From assembly GCA_949358305.1 (NCBI GenBank), contig OX442318.1, positions 4,326,501 through 4,390,500 on the forward strand: 64,000 bases of DNA, read 5' to 3'. Below are positions 24,295 to 36,564 of the stretch, piece after piece. A model generated the notes under the pieces. That model searched no databases, was not told the DNA's origin, and worked only from the letters and a program-made list of their open reading frames with translations. How positions within the stretch are numbered: position 1 is the stretch's first letter; the number at the start of each line of letters is the position of its first letter. Origin of the DNA: Strigamia acuminata (taxonomy: Eukaryota; Arthropoda; Chilopoda; Geophilomorpha; Linotaeniidae). A program made the translations under genes and the position numbers.

Positions 24295-24560
24295 CAGGGG
24301 TCGGCAAGTAATTTTAAGTGGGGTCTGGAAAAATTAAAAAAATTTATCGAGGTCCAGAAAAAGACAACAAAATAAAACAAAAAGAACACACAAAACATCA
24401 AAAACACCCAAAAAAAACCAAAAAAACCAAAAAAACACCAAAAAACACCAAAAAACACCAAAAATACCAAAAAAATATATAATAAAAAATATCTGGCGGT
24501 CCAAGTTTCGACCTTCCGCGGTCCGGATCCGGACCGCGGGCCGCCAGTTGCCGACCGCTG
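24295..24560. mobile_element. hAT-type non-autonomous element in block A copy 1 (266 bp)
   Basis: The ends CAGGGGTCGGCAA and TTGCCGACCGCTG are inverted with one mismatch. The flanking 8-bp duplication GACTAGGA lies at 24287-24294 and 24561-24568. The interior is A-rich with no frame. Identical insertions occupy the same site in copies 2 and 3, and the site is empty in copy 4 (44392-44399). Confidence 0.93.
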
Positions 24561-24734
24561 GACTAGGACCTCTGCAGACGATGCATTCCGTGAAGGAATC
24601 AATGAAGAAAGTGAGTATTAAGCAATTGTTTGATTGTTATTGCAATGTGCTATGTTATTAACCTTTTTATTTTTCTGTTAGATCTTTTTGCCGAATTGTT
24701 ATTAGATGTTGAGCATGGTGAGCATAACCGTCCC

Positions 24735-27112
24735 GGGAGAGCAAAGTTCCCGAGGAGAGAAGGACAGAGCCGGCGGGAGAGGAGAGACGAGAAGAATTGC
24801 CAACGGCACCTATTAATATCAGGTTGAATTGGAGAAATGGAGTTCAAAATTGTTTTTGTTTTTTTGTTTTGTTGACACAATATTGTTTAAGTGGAAAAAA
24901 TTAAGGTTTAGTTGGTTTGTATCTTTTTTTTTTAGTTTTTTGGTCATTTTGTGTCGATATAATTTTTTTTTGTTGGATTTGATTGAAATTCGACTGGAAA
25001 TGTGAATTAGATGTGCAAATTTGACTTTTAAAAAGAAATTTGATGGAATTTTGGCCGAAAATGACAATTTGATAGTGAAAATTTGAATTTGGAAAACTAT
25101 ACTAAAAAAAATGTTAGATGGATGAAATTTGTGTACATCTCCGGTCAAAAAATGCAGCATAAGAGAACGAAGTTTTTTTGATTACAGGTGTACAATTTTC
25201 ACTAATTTACCTCAATTTTGTCCGAAATATCAACTTCTTTTAATTAATTTACGTTTTTCAAATGGGAATTTAAAGTGAAAGTTGTCTGAAATTCAGCCGA
25301 AAATGTGAATTTAAAGTGAAAATAGAATGAAAATTGGCAGAAAATTATAATTTATAGTGCAAATTTGCAGAAAATTTTAATTTATAGTATAATTGGCAGA
25401 AAATTTTATTCATAGTGAAAATTTGCAGAAAATTTTAATTTATAGTGAAAATTGGCAGAAATTCGGCCTAAAACTTGCGTTTATAGTGAAATTTGGCTGA
25501 GATTCGGCCTAAAACCTGCATTTGTAGTGAAATTTGACTGAAATTCGGCCTAAAACCTGCATTTATAGTGAAATTTGACTGAAATTCGGCCTAAAACCTG
25601 CATATATAGTGAAATTTTATCTAAATTCGGACGAAAGTTCGAATAAAAGTGAAGTTTGCCAATATATTCGGCCGAAAATGTGAATTATAACGTGTAAATT
25701 TGAATTTTAAAACGAAATTTGATATTCACGTGAAAATAACTGAAAATCATAAACAATTTTCACCAATTTGCCTTAATTACGTCCGAACCAATTACTTGTT
25801 TAACGTTTATTAACAGTTGACTTTCTTCTCGTTAATTTGTAGTCCAAGCGCCATTTCAGCAGAATTATCAGCAAGTAGTTTATTGGAAGCAGAATCGCAG
25901 TTATTGATGGGCGAGGAATACCAACGAATGGTCCAACAAATTGTGGACATGGGCTACGATCGGGAGCCCGTAGAACGAGCACTTCGAGCTAGTTTCAATA
26001 ATCCCGACAGAGCGGTCGAGTATTTGCTGACCGTACGACTTGATCTATCGAATTTAACCCTAAAGAATTTGTCAGTTGATTTGCCTTTTATTTGTAGGGA
26101 ATTCCACCGTCACTTCTGGAAGAAGCTCCAGCACCCGCAGCGAATACGATTAATTCTTCAAACACATCGAGCTCTGGCTCGAATGAAACCGAGTCTGCTC
26201 CGAGTTGCGTAACTTAGATATTTTAATGGATTTTGGTTGATGTTTGCTGTCAAAACGGTTGAAATTGGCCGGTTTTATTTGTCTTTTTCGTTCAGATTTG
26301 TCCAAAACATGAATAAAATCGGTAATTTCGCTTGTTTTTATAGATTTTGGTTGATAATTTGCCACAAAACGAAGAAAAGCGGTTGAAAATGGCTGATTTT
26401 ATTTGTTTTATTGAATAATTTCGACTTTTCGTTGAAATTTGTCCCCAAAAATTCATCAAATCAGTTATTTCGCTTGTTTTTATAGTTTTTGGTTGATAAT
26501 TTACCATAAAACGAAGAAAAGCGGTTGAAAATGGCTGATTTTATTTGTTTTATTGAATAATTTCGACTTTTCGTTCAAATTTATCCCCAAAAAAATTCAT
26601 AAAATCGGTAATTTCGCTTGTTTTTATGGATATTTGCCAGAAAATTGCTGATTATATTCGTTTTGTCGATAATTTCGACATCACGGTTCAAATTTGTTCC
26701 AAAAAAATCAATATTTTATCGATCGTTAATTGATTATCGATTATTAGCCAAAATTAAAGCACAAAACACGAATAAAATAAATTTCTTCACCTAATTTTAA
26801 GCCAAAATCGATTAATTTTTCATACATTTTATTTATTTGTTTGAATTTTTACCAAATTTCTAATCTCCTTTCGACAGCTGGTGAAGATCCATTGGCATTT
26901 CTGCGAAACCAGCCACAATTCCAACAGATGCGTCAAGTAATCCAGCAAAACCCTCAGCTACTCAACGCCGTACTGCAACAAATTGGACAAAGCAATCCGC
27001 AGTTGCTTCAACTCATCAACCAAAACCAACAAGCATTTGTGCGCATGCTTAACGAACCCACAGGTTGCCACGCAAATCGATAAAACTCACGAGAAATAAC
27101 GAAATTTCTTTC
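24735..27112 (+). pseudogene. RAD23 fragment, copy 1 (end of exon 4 to exon 7)
   Basis: It matches RAD23 from about 17733 to the intron after exon 7 (about 19935), including the UBA1 exons (about 25843-26206) and the XPC-binding exon (26878-27063). The ubiquitin-like domain, the first part of the linker and UBA2 are missing. In the RAD23 frame a stop (TAA) lies just before the left junction, so the fragment has no start of its own. Exon sequence differs from the parent at only one base over UBA1 (a CAA to CGA change), and splice sites are intact, while the long introns have diverged more. It is most likely a non-functional gene piece, although spliced inclusion in another transcript cannot be excluded. 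Confidence 0.85.
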
Positions 27113-29359
27113 GTGGAGGTGGAGATGGATGAATGGAGGTGGAGGTGGATGAATGTAGGTGGAGGTGGAGATGGATGAATGGAGGTGGAGGTGGAGATGG
27201 ATGAATGGAGGTGGAGGTGGAGATGGATGAATGTAGGTGGAGGTGGAGATGGATGAATGTAGGTGGAGGTGGAGATGGATGAATGGAGGTGGAGGTGGAT
27301 GAATGTAGGTGAAGGTGGAGATGGATGAATGGAGGTGGAGGTGGATGAATGTAGGTGGAGGTGGAGATGGATGAATGTAGGTGGAGGTGGATGAATGTAG
27401 GTGGAGGTGGAGATGGATGAATGTAGGTGGAGGTGGAGATGGATGAATGTAGGTGGAGGTGGAGATGGATGAATGGAGGTGGAGGTGGATGAATGTAGGT
27501 GGAGGTGGAGATGGATGAATGTAGGTGGAGGTGGAGATGGATGAATGTAGGTGGAGGTGGATGAATGTAGGTGGAGGTGGAGATGGATGAATGTAGGTGG
27601 AGGTGGATGAATGTAGGTGGAGGTGGAGATGGATGAATGTAGGTGGAGGTGGAGATGGATGAATGTAGGTGGAGGTGGATGAATGTAGGTGGAGGTGGAG
27701 ATGGATGAATGTAGGTGGAGGTGGATGAATGTAGGTGGAGGTGGAGATGGATGAATGTAGGTGGAGGTGGAGATGGATGAATGTAGGTGGAGGTGGAGAT
27801 GGATGAATGGAGGTGGAGGTGGATGAATGTAGGTGGAGGTGGAGATGGATGAATGTAGGTGGAGGTGGATGAATGTAGGTGGAGGTGGAGATGGATGAAT
27901 GTAGGTGGAGGTGGATGAATGTAGGTGGAGGTGGAGATGGATGAATGTAGGTGGAGGTGGATGAATGTAGGTGGAGGTGGAGATGGATGAATGGAGGTGG
28001 AGGTGGATGAATGTAGGTGGAGGTGGAGATGGATGAATGTAGGTGGAGGTGGAGATGGATGAATGGAGGTGGAGGTGGATGAATGTAGGTGGAGGTGGAG
28101 ATGGATGAATGGAGGTGGAGGTGGAGATGGATGAATGTAGGTGGAGGTGGAGATGGATGAATGGAGGTGGAGGTGGATGAATGTAGGTGGAGGTGGAGAT
28201 GGATGAATGGAGGTGGAGGTGGATGAATGTAGGTGGAGGTGGAGATGGATGAATGGAGGTGGAGGTGGATGAATGTAGGTGGAGGTGGAGATGGATGAAT
28301 GGAGGTGGAGGTGGATGAATGTAGGTGGAGGTGGAGATGGATGAATGGAGGTGGAGGTGGATGAATGTAGGTGGAGGTGGAGATGGATGAATGGAGGTGG
28401 AGGTGGATGAATGTAGGTGGAGGTGGAGATGGATGAATGGAGGTGGAGGTGGATGAATGTAGGTGGAGGTGGAGATGGATGAATGGAGGTGGAGGTGGAT
28501 GAATGTAGGTGGAGGTGGAGATGGATGAATGGAGGTGGAGGTGGATGAATGTAGGTGGAGGTGGAGATGGATGAATGGAGGTGGAGGTGGAGATGGATGA
28601 ATGGAGGTGGAGGTGGAGATGGATGAATGGAGGTGGAGGTGGATGAATGTAGGTGGAGGTGGAGATGGATGAATGGAGGTGGAGGTGGAGATGGATGAAT
28701 GTAGGTGGAGGTGGAGATGGATGAATGGAGGTGGAAATGGATGAATGTAGGTGGAGGTGGAGATGGATGAATGGAGGTGGAGGTGGATGAATGTAGGTGG
28801 AGGTGGAGATGGATGAATGGAGGTGGAGGTGGAGATGGATGAATGTAGGTGGAGGTGGAGATGGATGAATGGAGGTGGAGGTGGATGAATGTAGGTGGAG
28901 GTGGAGATGGATGAATGGAGGTGGAGGTGGATGAATGTAGGTGGAGGTGGAGATGGATGAATGGAGGTGGAGGTGGATGAATGTAGGTGGAGGTGGAGAT
29001 GGATGAATGGAGGTGGAGGTGGATGAATGTAGGTGGAGGTGGAGATGGATGAATGGAGGTGGAGGTGGATGAATGTAGGTGGAGGTGGAGATGGATGAAT
29101 GGAGGTGGAGGTGGATGAATGTAGGTGGAGGTGGAGATGGATGAATGGAGGTGGAGGTGGAGATGGATGAATGTAGGTGGAGGTGGAGATGGATGAATGG
29201 AGGTGGAGGTGGATGAATGTAGGTGGAGGTGGAGATGGATGAATGGAGGTGGAGGTGGATGAATGTAGGTGGAGGTGGAGATGGATGAATGGAGGTGGAG
29301 GTGGAGATGGATGAATGTAGGTGGAGGTGGAGATGGATGAATGGAGGTGGAGATGGATG
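27113..29359. repeat. G-rich minisatellite 1 (2.2 kb)
   Basis: Interspersed 20-bp (AGGTGGAGGTGGATGAATGT) and 26-bp units (the same with an added GGAGAT) make up the array; the last base varies between T and G. The plus strand is GGT/GGA-rich; the minus strand lacks TAA, TAG and TGA, so all three minus frames stay open for more than 750 codons. Because the units are not multiples of three and translate in every frame to the same His/Ser/Thr/Pro-rich patterns, I treat these frames as artefacts. Confidence 0.97.
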
Positions 29360-30840
29360 CGGGACAATTGGCGGAACATCGACATGAAATGATGGACGAC
29401 ATGCTTTTGGTGAGTTGGTTTTGATCTCTTTTACCAAGTTTATCATTTTAATTTATTTTTTTAATTTTGCCATTTTATTTTCAGGTCCAGTTTGCAAGTG
29501 GAAGGACAAATAAGCAGTGCAAATGACTAGTCGATCATAGCACAGACAGCAGTGCAATTTGCTATAGTGGAGCAACTGAGGGCGAGCGGGTCAACGAAGA
29601 GATGATGGAAGCGTGCGCAGGACGTGCAGATGAGCAGTTCGACGGACGACGATGCGTTTTGATGTTGGGATCATCACTGGTTCAGGTTGCGAAGATCGGC
29701 TCGCACGGTAGGGTTTGTGTTTGTCCATTTCATTTGCCATTTCCTTTCTTCAAGGTGGTCTTTCCCGCCTGCTGAGGAGGCGTTTCTCCTCCTCAACTCG
29801 GTCATGGCAAATGTGTCGGGTGGGGCTTTCTTGCAGGTCATCAGGCAACCTGAAACCAGTCATCTCTGAAGCCATCACTCACAATTGTGTGTGCGTGCTG
29901 CATCTTGTGATAAGTGTTTGTGGCCAGTGCTTATTTGGCAGAAGATTTATGATCAACAAGTGGTACTGCAAGTGTTGTGTTGTGCGACGAGTGTTGTGTT
30001 GTGCTCCAAGAAGTGTTGTGATGTGCTGCGAGTGTTGTGTTGTGCTGCGAGTGTTCCTTTGTGCGGATATGGGTTGCGAAGACATCGAAAGGTAAGATGA
30101 TGTGTGGTTAGGAGTTCTCGTGGCATTTCCTTTCTCTTCAAGGAGGTGTCCCCCCTTCTGAGGAGGCGTTTCTCCTCCTCAACTCGGATATGCCAAGAGG
30201 TGGGATGTTTAGAGGGGGGTTTTTTTCCAGCTTCCAGGCAACCCAAGAAGTTAGCAATGAGGACCAGCGACGACGGAGCAGAGACAGAGACGAGCGAAGA
30301 CAGGGCCACATACGGAGACGGAAACGAGCGACGACGGGGAGGGATAGAAACGGAGACGAGCTACGACGAGGACTGAGACAGAGACGAGCGACGACTAGGA
30401 CAGGGGTCGGCAAGTAATTTTAAGTGGGGTCTGGAAAAATTAAAAAAATTTATCGAGGTCCAGAAAAAGACAACAAAATAAAACAAAAAGAACACACAAA
30501 ACATCAAAAACACCCAAAAAAAACCAAAAAAACCAAAAAAACACCAAAAAACACCAAAAAACACCAAAAATACCAAAAAAATATATAATAAAAAATATCT
30601 GGCGGTCCAAGTTTCGACCTTCCGCGGTCCGGATCCGGACCGCGGGCCGCCAGTTGCCGACCGCTGGACTAGGACCTCTGCAGACGATGCATTCCGTGAA
30701 GGAATCAATGAAGAAAGTGAGTATTAAGCAATTGTTTGATTGTTATTGCAATGTGCTATGTTATTAACCTTTTTATTTTTCTGTTAGATCTTTTTGCCGA
30801 ATTGTTATTAGATGTTGAGCATGGTGAGCATAACCGTCCC
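29360..30840 (+). repeat. Block A, copy 2
   Basis: It is nearly identical to copy 1 from GCGGGACAATTGGCGG onward, shifted by 6106 bases. It joins minisatellite 1 directly at GGATGCGGGAC, so the first 30 or so bases of the copy 1 left part are missing. It contains the same hAT-type insertion at 30401-30666. A handful of single-base differences separate it from copy 1. Confidence 0.9.
30401..30666. mobile_element. hAT-type element in block A copy 2
   Basis: It is at the same position and has the same ends and GACTAGGA flanks as the copy at 24295-24560. It was copied with the block and is not an independent insertion. Confidence 0.92.
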
Positions 30841-33217
30841 GGGAGAGCAAAGTTCCCGAGGAGAGAAGGACAGAGCCGGCGGGAGAGGAGAGACGAGAAG
30901 AATTGCCAACGGCACCTATTAATATCAGGTTGAATTGGAGAAATGGAGTTCAAAATTGTTTTTGTTTTTTTGTTTTGTTGACACAATATTGTTTAAGTGG
31001 AAAAAATTAAGGTTTAGTTGGTTTGTATCTTTTTTTTTTAGTTTTTTGGTCATTTTGTGTCGATATAATTTTTTTTTGTTGGATTTGATTGAAATTCGAC
31101 TGGAAATGTGAATTAGATGTGCAAATTTGACTTTTAAAAAGAAATTTGATGGAATTTTGGCCGAAAATGACAATTTGATAGTGAAAATTTGAATTTGGAA
31201 AACTATACTAAAAAAAATGTTAGATGGATGAAATTTGTGTACATCTCCGGTCAAAAAATGCAGCATAAGAGAACGAAGTTTTTTTGATTACAGGTGTACA
31301 ATTTTCACCAATTTACCTCAATTTTGTCCGAAATATCAACTTCTTTTAATTAATTTACGTTTTTCAAATGGGAATTTAAAGTGAAAGTTGTCTGAAATTC
31401 AGCCGAAAATGTGAATTTAAAGTGAAAATAGAATGAAAATTGGCAGAAAATTATAATTTATAGTGCAAATTTGCAGAAAATTTTAATTTATAGTATAATT
31501 GGCAGAAAATTTTATTCATAGTGAAAATTTGCAGAAAATTTTAATTTATAGTGAAAATTGGCAGAAATTCGGCCTAAAACCTGCGTTTATAGTGAAATTT
31601 GGCTGAGATTCGGCCTAAAACCTGCATTTGCAGTGAAATTTGACTGAAATTCGGCCTAAAACCTGCATTTATAGTGAAATTTGACTGAAATTCGGCCTAA
31701 AACCTGCATATATAGTGAAATTTTATCTAAATTCGGACGAAAGTTCGAATAAAAGTGAAGTTTGCCAATATATTCGGCCGAAAATGTGAATTATAACGTG
31801 TAAATTTGAATTTTAAAACGAAATTTGATATTCACGTGAAAATAACTGAAAATCATAAACAATTTTCACCAATTTGCCTTAATTCCGTCCGAACCAATTA
31901 CTTGTTTAACGTTTATTAACAGTTGACTTTCTTCTCGTTAATTTGTAGTCCAAGCGCCATTTCAGCAGAATTATCAGCAAGTAGTTTATTGGAAGCAGAA
32001 TCGCAGTTATTGATGGGCGAGGAATACCAACGAATGGTCCAACAAATTGTGGACATGGGCTACGATCGGGAGCCCGTAGAACGAGCACTTCGAGCTAGTT
32101 TCAATAATCCCGACAGAGCGGTCGAGTATTTGCTGACCGTACGACTTGATCTATCGAATTTAACCCTAAAGAATTTGTCAGTTGATTTGCCTTTTATTTG
32201 TAGGGAATTCCACCGTCACTTCTGGAAGAAGCTCCAGCACCCGCAGCGAATACGATTAATTCTTCAAACACATCGAGCTCTGGCTCGAATGAAACCGAGT
32301 CTGCTCCGAGTTGCGTAACTTAGATATTTTAATGGATTTTGGTTGATGTTTGCTGTCAAAACGGTTGAAATTGGCCGGTTTTATTTGTCTTTTTCGTTCA
32401 GATTTGTCCAAAACATGAATAAAATCGGTAATTTCGCTTGTTTTTATAGATTTTGGTTGATAATTTGCCACAAAACGAAGAAAAGCGGTTGAAAATGGCT
32501 GATTTTATTTGTTTTATTGAATAATTTCGACTTTTAGTTCAAATTTGTCCCCAAAAATTCATCAAATCAGTTATTTCGCTTGTTTTTATAGTTTTTGGTT
32601 GATAATTTACCATAAAACGAAGAAAAGCGGTTGAAAATGGCTGATTTTATTTGTTTTATTGAATAATTTCGACTTTTCGCTCAAATTTGTATTCAAAAAA
32701 TTCATAAAATTGGTAATTGCGTTTGCTTTTATGGATATTTGCCAGAAAATTGCTGATTATATTCGTTTTGTCGATAATTTCGACATCACGGTTCAAATTT
32801 GCTTCAAAAAATCAATATTTTATCGATCGTTAATTGATTATCGATTATTAGCCAAAATGAAAGCACAAAACACGAATAAAATAAATTTCTTCACCAAATT
32901 TTCAGCCAAAATCGATTAATTTTTCATACATTTTATTTATTTGTTTGAATTTTTACCAAATTTCTAATCTCCTTTCGACAGCTGGTGAAGATCCATTGGC
33001 ATTTCTGCGAAACCAGCCACAATTCCAACAGATGCGTCAAGTAATCCAGCAAAACCCTCAGCTACTCAACGCCGTACTGCAACAAATTGGACAAAGCAAT
33101 CCGCAGTTGCTTCAACTCATCAACCAAAACCAACAAGCATTTGTGCGCATGCTTAACGAACCCACAGGTTGCCACGCAAATCGATAAAACTCACGAGAAA
33201 TAACGAAATTTCTTTCG
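30841..33217 (+). pseudogene. RAD23 fragment, copy 2
   Basis: It has the same extent and junctions as copy 1, with UBA1 exons at about 31949-32312 and the XPC-binding exon at about 32982-33167. The intron between exons 6 and 7 differs from copy 1 in the last repeat (for example TATTCAAAAAATTC in place of TCCCC...), showing that copies 2 and 3 are closer to each other than to copy 1. Confidence 0.85.
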
Positions 33218-35083
33218 TGGAGGTGGAGATGGATGAATGGAGGTGGAGGTGGAGATGGATGAATGTAGGTGGAGGTGGATGAATGTAGGTGGAGGTGGAG
33301 ATGGATGAATGTAGGTGGAGGTGGATGAATGTAGGTGGAGGTGGAGATGGATGAATGTAGGTGGAGGTGGAGATGGATGAATGTAGGTGGAGGTGGATGA
33401 ATGTAGGTGGAGGTGGAGATGGATGAATGTAGGTGGAGGTGGATGAATGTAGGTGGAGGTGGAGATGGATGAATGTAGGTGGAGGTGGAGATGGATGAAT
33501 GTAGGTGGAGGTGGAGATGGATGAATGGAGGTGGAGGTGGATGAATGTAGGTGGAGGTGGAGATGGATGAATGTAGGTGGAGGTGGATGAATGTAGGTGG
33601 AGGTGGAGATGGATGAATGTAGGTGGAGGTGGATGAATGTAGGTGGAGGTGGAGATGGATGAATGTAGGTGGAGGTGGATGAATGTAGGTGGAGGTGGAG
33701 ATGGATGAATGGAGGTGGAGGTGGATGAATGTAGGTGGAGGTGGAGATGGATGAATGTAGGTGGAGGTGGAGATGGATGAATGGAGGTGGAGGTGGATGA
33801 ATGTAGGTGGAGGTGGAGATGGATGAATGGAGGTGGAGGTGGAGATGGATGAATGTAGGTGGAGGTGGAGATGGATGAATGGAGGTGGAGGTGGATGAAT
33901 GTAGGTGGAGGTGGAGATGGATGAATGGAGGTGGAGGTGGATGAATGTAGGTGGAGGTGGAGATGGATGAATGGAGGTGGAGGTGGATGAATGTAGGTGG
34001 AGGTGGAGATGGATGAATGGAGGTGGAGGTGGATGAATGTAGGTGGAGGTGGAGATGGATGAATGGAGGTGGAGGTGGATGAATGTAGGTGGAGGTGGAG
34101 ATGGATGAATGGAGGTGGAGGTGGATGAATGTAGGTGGAGGTGGAGATGGATGAATGGAGGTGGAGGTGGATGAATGTAGGTGGAGGTGGAGATGGATGA
34201 ATGGAGGTGGAGGTGGATGAATGTAGGTGGAGGTGGAGATGGATGAATGGAGGTGGAGGTGGAGATGGATGAATGTAGGTGGAGATGGAGATGGATGAAT
34301 GGAGGTGGAGGTGGAGATGGATGAATGTAGGTGGAGGTGGAGATGGATGAATGGAGGTGGAGGTGGATGAATGTAGGTGGAGGTGGAGATGGATGAATGG
34401 AGGTGGAGGTGGAGATGGATGAATGTAGGTGGAGGTGGAGATGGATGAATGGAGGTGGAGGTGGATGAATGTAGGTGGAGGTGGAGATGGATGAATGGAG
34501 GTGGAGGTGGATGAATGTAGGTGGAGGTGGAGATGGATGAATGGAGGTGGAGGTGGAGATGGATGAATGTAGGTGGAGGTGGAGATGGATGAATGGAGGT
34601 GGAGGTGGATGAATGTAGGTGGAGGTGGAGATGGATGAATGGAGGTGGAGGTGGATGAATGTAGGTGGAGGTGGAGATGGATGAATGGAGGTGGAGGTGG
34701 ATGAATGTAGGTGGAGGTGGAGATGGATGAATGGAGGTGGAGGTGGATGAATGTAGGTGGAGGTGGAGATGGATGAATGGAGGTGGAGGTGGATGAATGT
34801 AGGTGGAGGTGGAGATGGATGAATGGAGGTGGAGGTGGATGAATGTAGGTGGAGGTGGAGATGGATGAATGGAGGTGGAGGTGGAGATGGATGAATGTAG
34901 GTGGAGGTGGAGATGGATGAATGGAGGTGGAGGTGGATGAATGTAGGTGGAGGTGGAGATGGATGAATGGAGGTGGAGGTGGATGAATGTAGGTGGAGGT
35001 GGAGATGGATGAATGGAGGTGGAGGTGGAGATGGATGAATGTAGGTGGAGGTGGAGATGGATGAATGGAGGTGGAGATGGATG
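33218..35083. repeat. G-rich minisatellite 2 (1.9 kb)
   Basis: It has the same 20/26-bp units as minisatellite 1 in a different order. It follows the RAD23 fragment at the same junction (AATTTCTTTCGTGGAGG) and joins block A at GGATGCGGGAC. Confidence 0.97.
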
Positions 35084-36564
35084 CGGGACAATTGGCGGAA
35101 CATCGACATGAAATGATGGACGACATGCTTTTGGTGAGTTGGTTTTGATCTCTTTTACCAAGTTTATCATTTTAATTTATTTTTTTAATTTTGCCATTTT
35201 ATTTTCAGGTCCAGTTTGCAAGTGGAAGGACAAATAAGCAGTGCAAATGACTAGTCGATCATAGCACAGACAGCAGTGCAATTTGCTATAGTGGAGCAAC
35301 TGACGGCGAGCGGGTCAACGAAGAGATGATGGAAGCGTGCGCAGGACGTGCAGATGAGCAGTTCGACGGACGACGATGCGTTTTGATGTTGGGATCATCA
35401 CTGGTTCAGGTTGCGAAGATCGGCTCGCACGGTAGGGTTTGTGTTTGTCCATTTCATTTGCCATTTCCTTTCTTCAAGGTGGTCTTTCCCGCCTGCTGAG
35501 GAGGCGTTTCTCCTCCTCAACTCGGTCATGGCAAATGTGTCGGGTGGGGCTTTCTTGCAGGTCATCAGGCAACCTGAAACCAGTCATCTCTGAAGCCATC
35601 ACTCACAATTGTGTGTGCGTGCTGCATCTTGTGATAAGTGTTTGTGGCCAGTGCTTATTTGGCAGAAGATTTATGATCAACAAGTGGTACTGCAAGTGTT
35701 GTGTTGTGCGACGAGTGTTGTGTTGTGCTCCAAGAAGTGTTGTGATGTGCTGCGAGTGTTGTGTTGTGCTGCGAGTGTTCCTTTGTGCGGATATGGGTTG
35801 CGAAGACATCGAAAGGTAAGATGATGTGTGGTTAGGAGTTCTCGTGGCATTTCCTTTCTCTTCAAGGAGGTGTCCCCCCTCCTGAGGAGGCGTTTCTCCT
35901 CCTCAACTCGGATATGCCAAGAGGTGGGATGTTTAGAGGGGGGTTTTTTTCCAGCTTCCAGGCAACCCAAGAAGTTAGCAATGAGGACCAGCGACGACGG
36001 AGCAGAGACAGAGACGAGCGAAGACAGGGCCACATACGGAGACGGAAACGAGCGACGACGGGGAGGGATAGAAACGGAGACGAGCTACGACGAGGACTGA
36101 GACAGAGACGAGCGACGACTAGGACAGGGGTCGGCAAGTAATTTTAAGTGGGGTCTGGAAAAATTAAAAAAATTTATCGAGGTCCAGAAAAAGACAACAA
36201 AATAAAACAAAAAGAACACACAAAACATCAAAAACACCCAAAAAAAACCAAAAAAACCAAAAAAACACCAAAAAACACCAAAAAACACCAAAAATACCAA
36301 AAAAATATATAATAAAAAATATCTGGCGGTCCAAGTTTCGACCTTCCGCGGTCCGGATCCGGACCGCGGGCCGCCAGTTGCCGACCGCTGGACTAGGACC
36401 TCTGCAGACGATGCATTCCGTGAAGGAATCAATGAAGAAAGTGAGTATTAAGCAATTGTTTGATTGTTATTGCAATGTGCTATGTTATTAACCTTTTTAT
36501 TTTTCTGTTAGATCTTTTTGCCGAATTGTTATTAGATGTTGAGCATGGTGAGCATAACCGTCCC
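35084..36564 (+). repeat. Block A, copy 3
   Basis: Nearly identical to copies 1 and 2 (shifted 5724 bases from copy 2). The hAT-type insertion is at 36125-36390. Confidence 0.9.
36125..36390. mobile_element. hAT-type element in block A copy 3
   Basis: Same ends, same length and same GACTAGGA flanks as in copies 1 and 2. Confidence 0.92.

Larger units (their letters stand above)
23254..24734 (+). repeat. Block A, copy 1 (unit of the 23-44 kb amplification)
   Basis: This is the first of four copies (others start near 29360, 35084 and 43173). Only this copy has what looks like the original left flank. Inside are exon-like pieces with good splice signals: a possible start ATGGCGGAAAAAACACTTCAG at 23225 and a gtgagt donor at about 23303, then a tttcag acceptor at about 23379, but joined frames stop after about 40 codons. 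It also holds an internal direct repeat with a conserved hairpin, GTGTTGTGTTGTGCTGCGA-type short repeats (about 23864-23955), a GACGAGCGACGAC-rich stretch and a hAT-type insertion (24295-24560). I do not recognise a protein; a spliced non-coding RNA is possible. Confidence 0.75.

Noticed and set aside
24032..24602. Arg-rich and Phe-rich frames within block A
   Set aside because: They cross the hAT-type insertion and GACGAGC repeats. They change or break in copy 4, which lacks the insertion, so they are not conserved coding.
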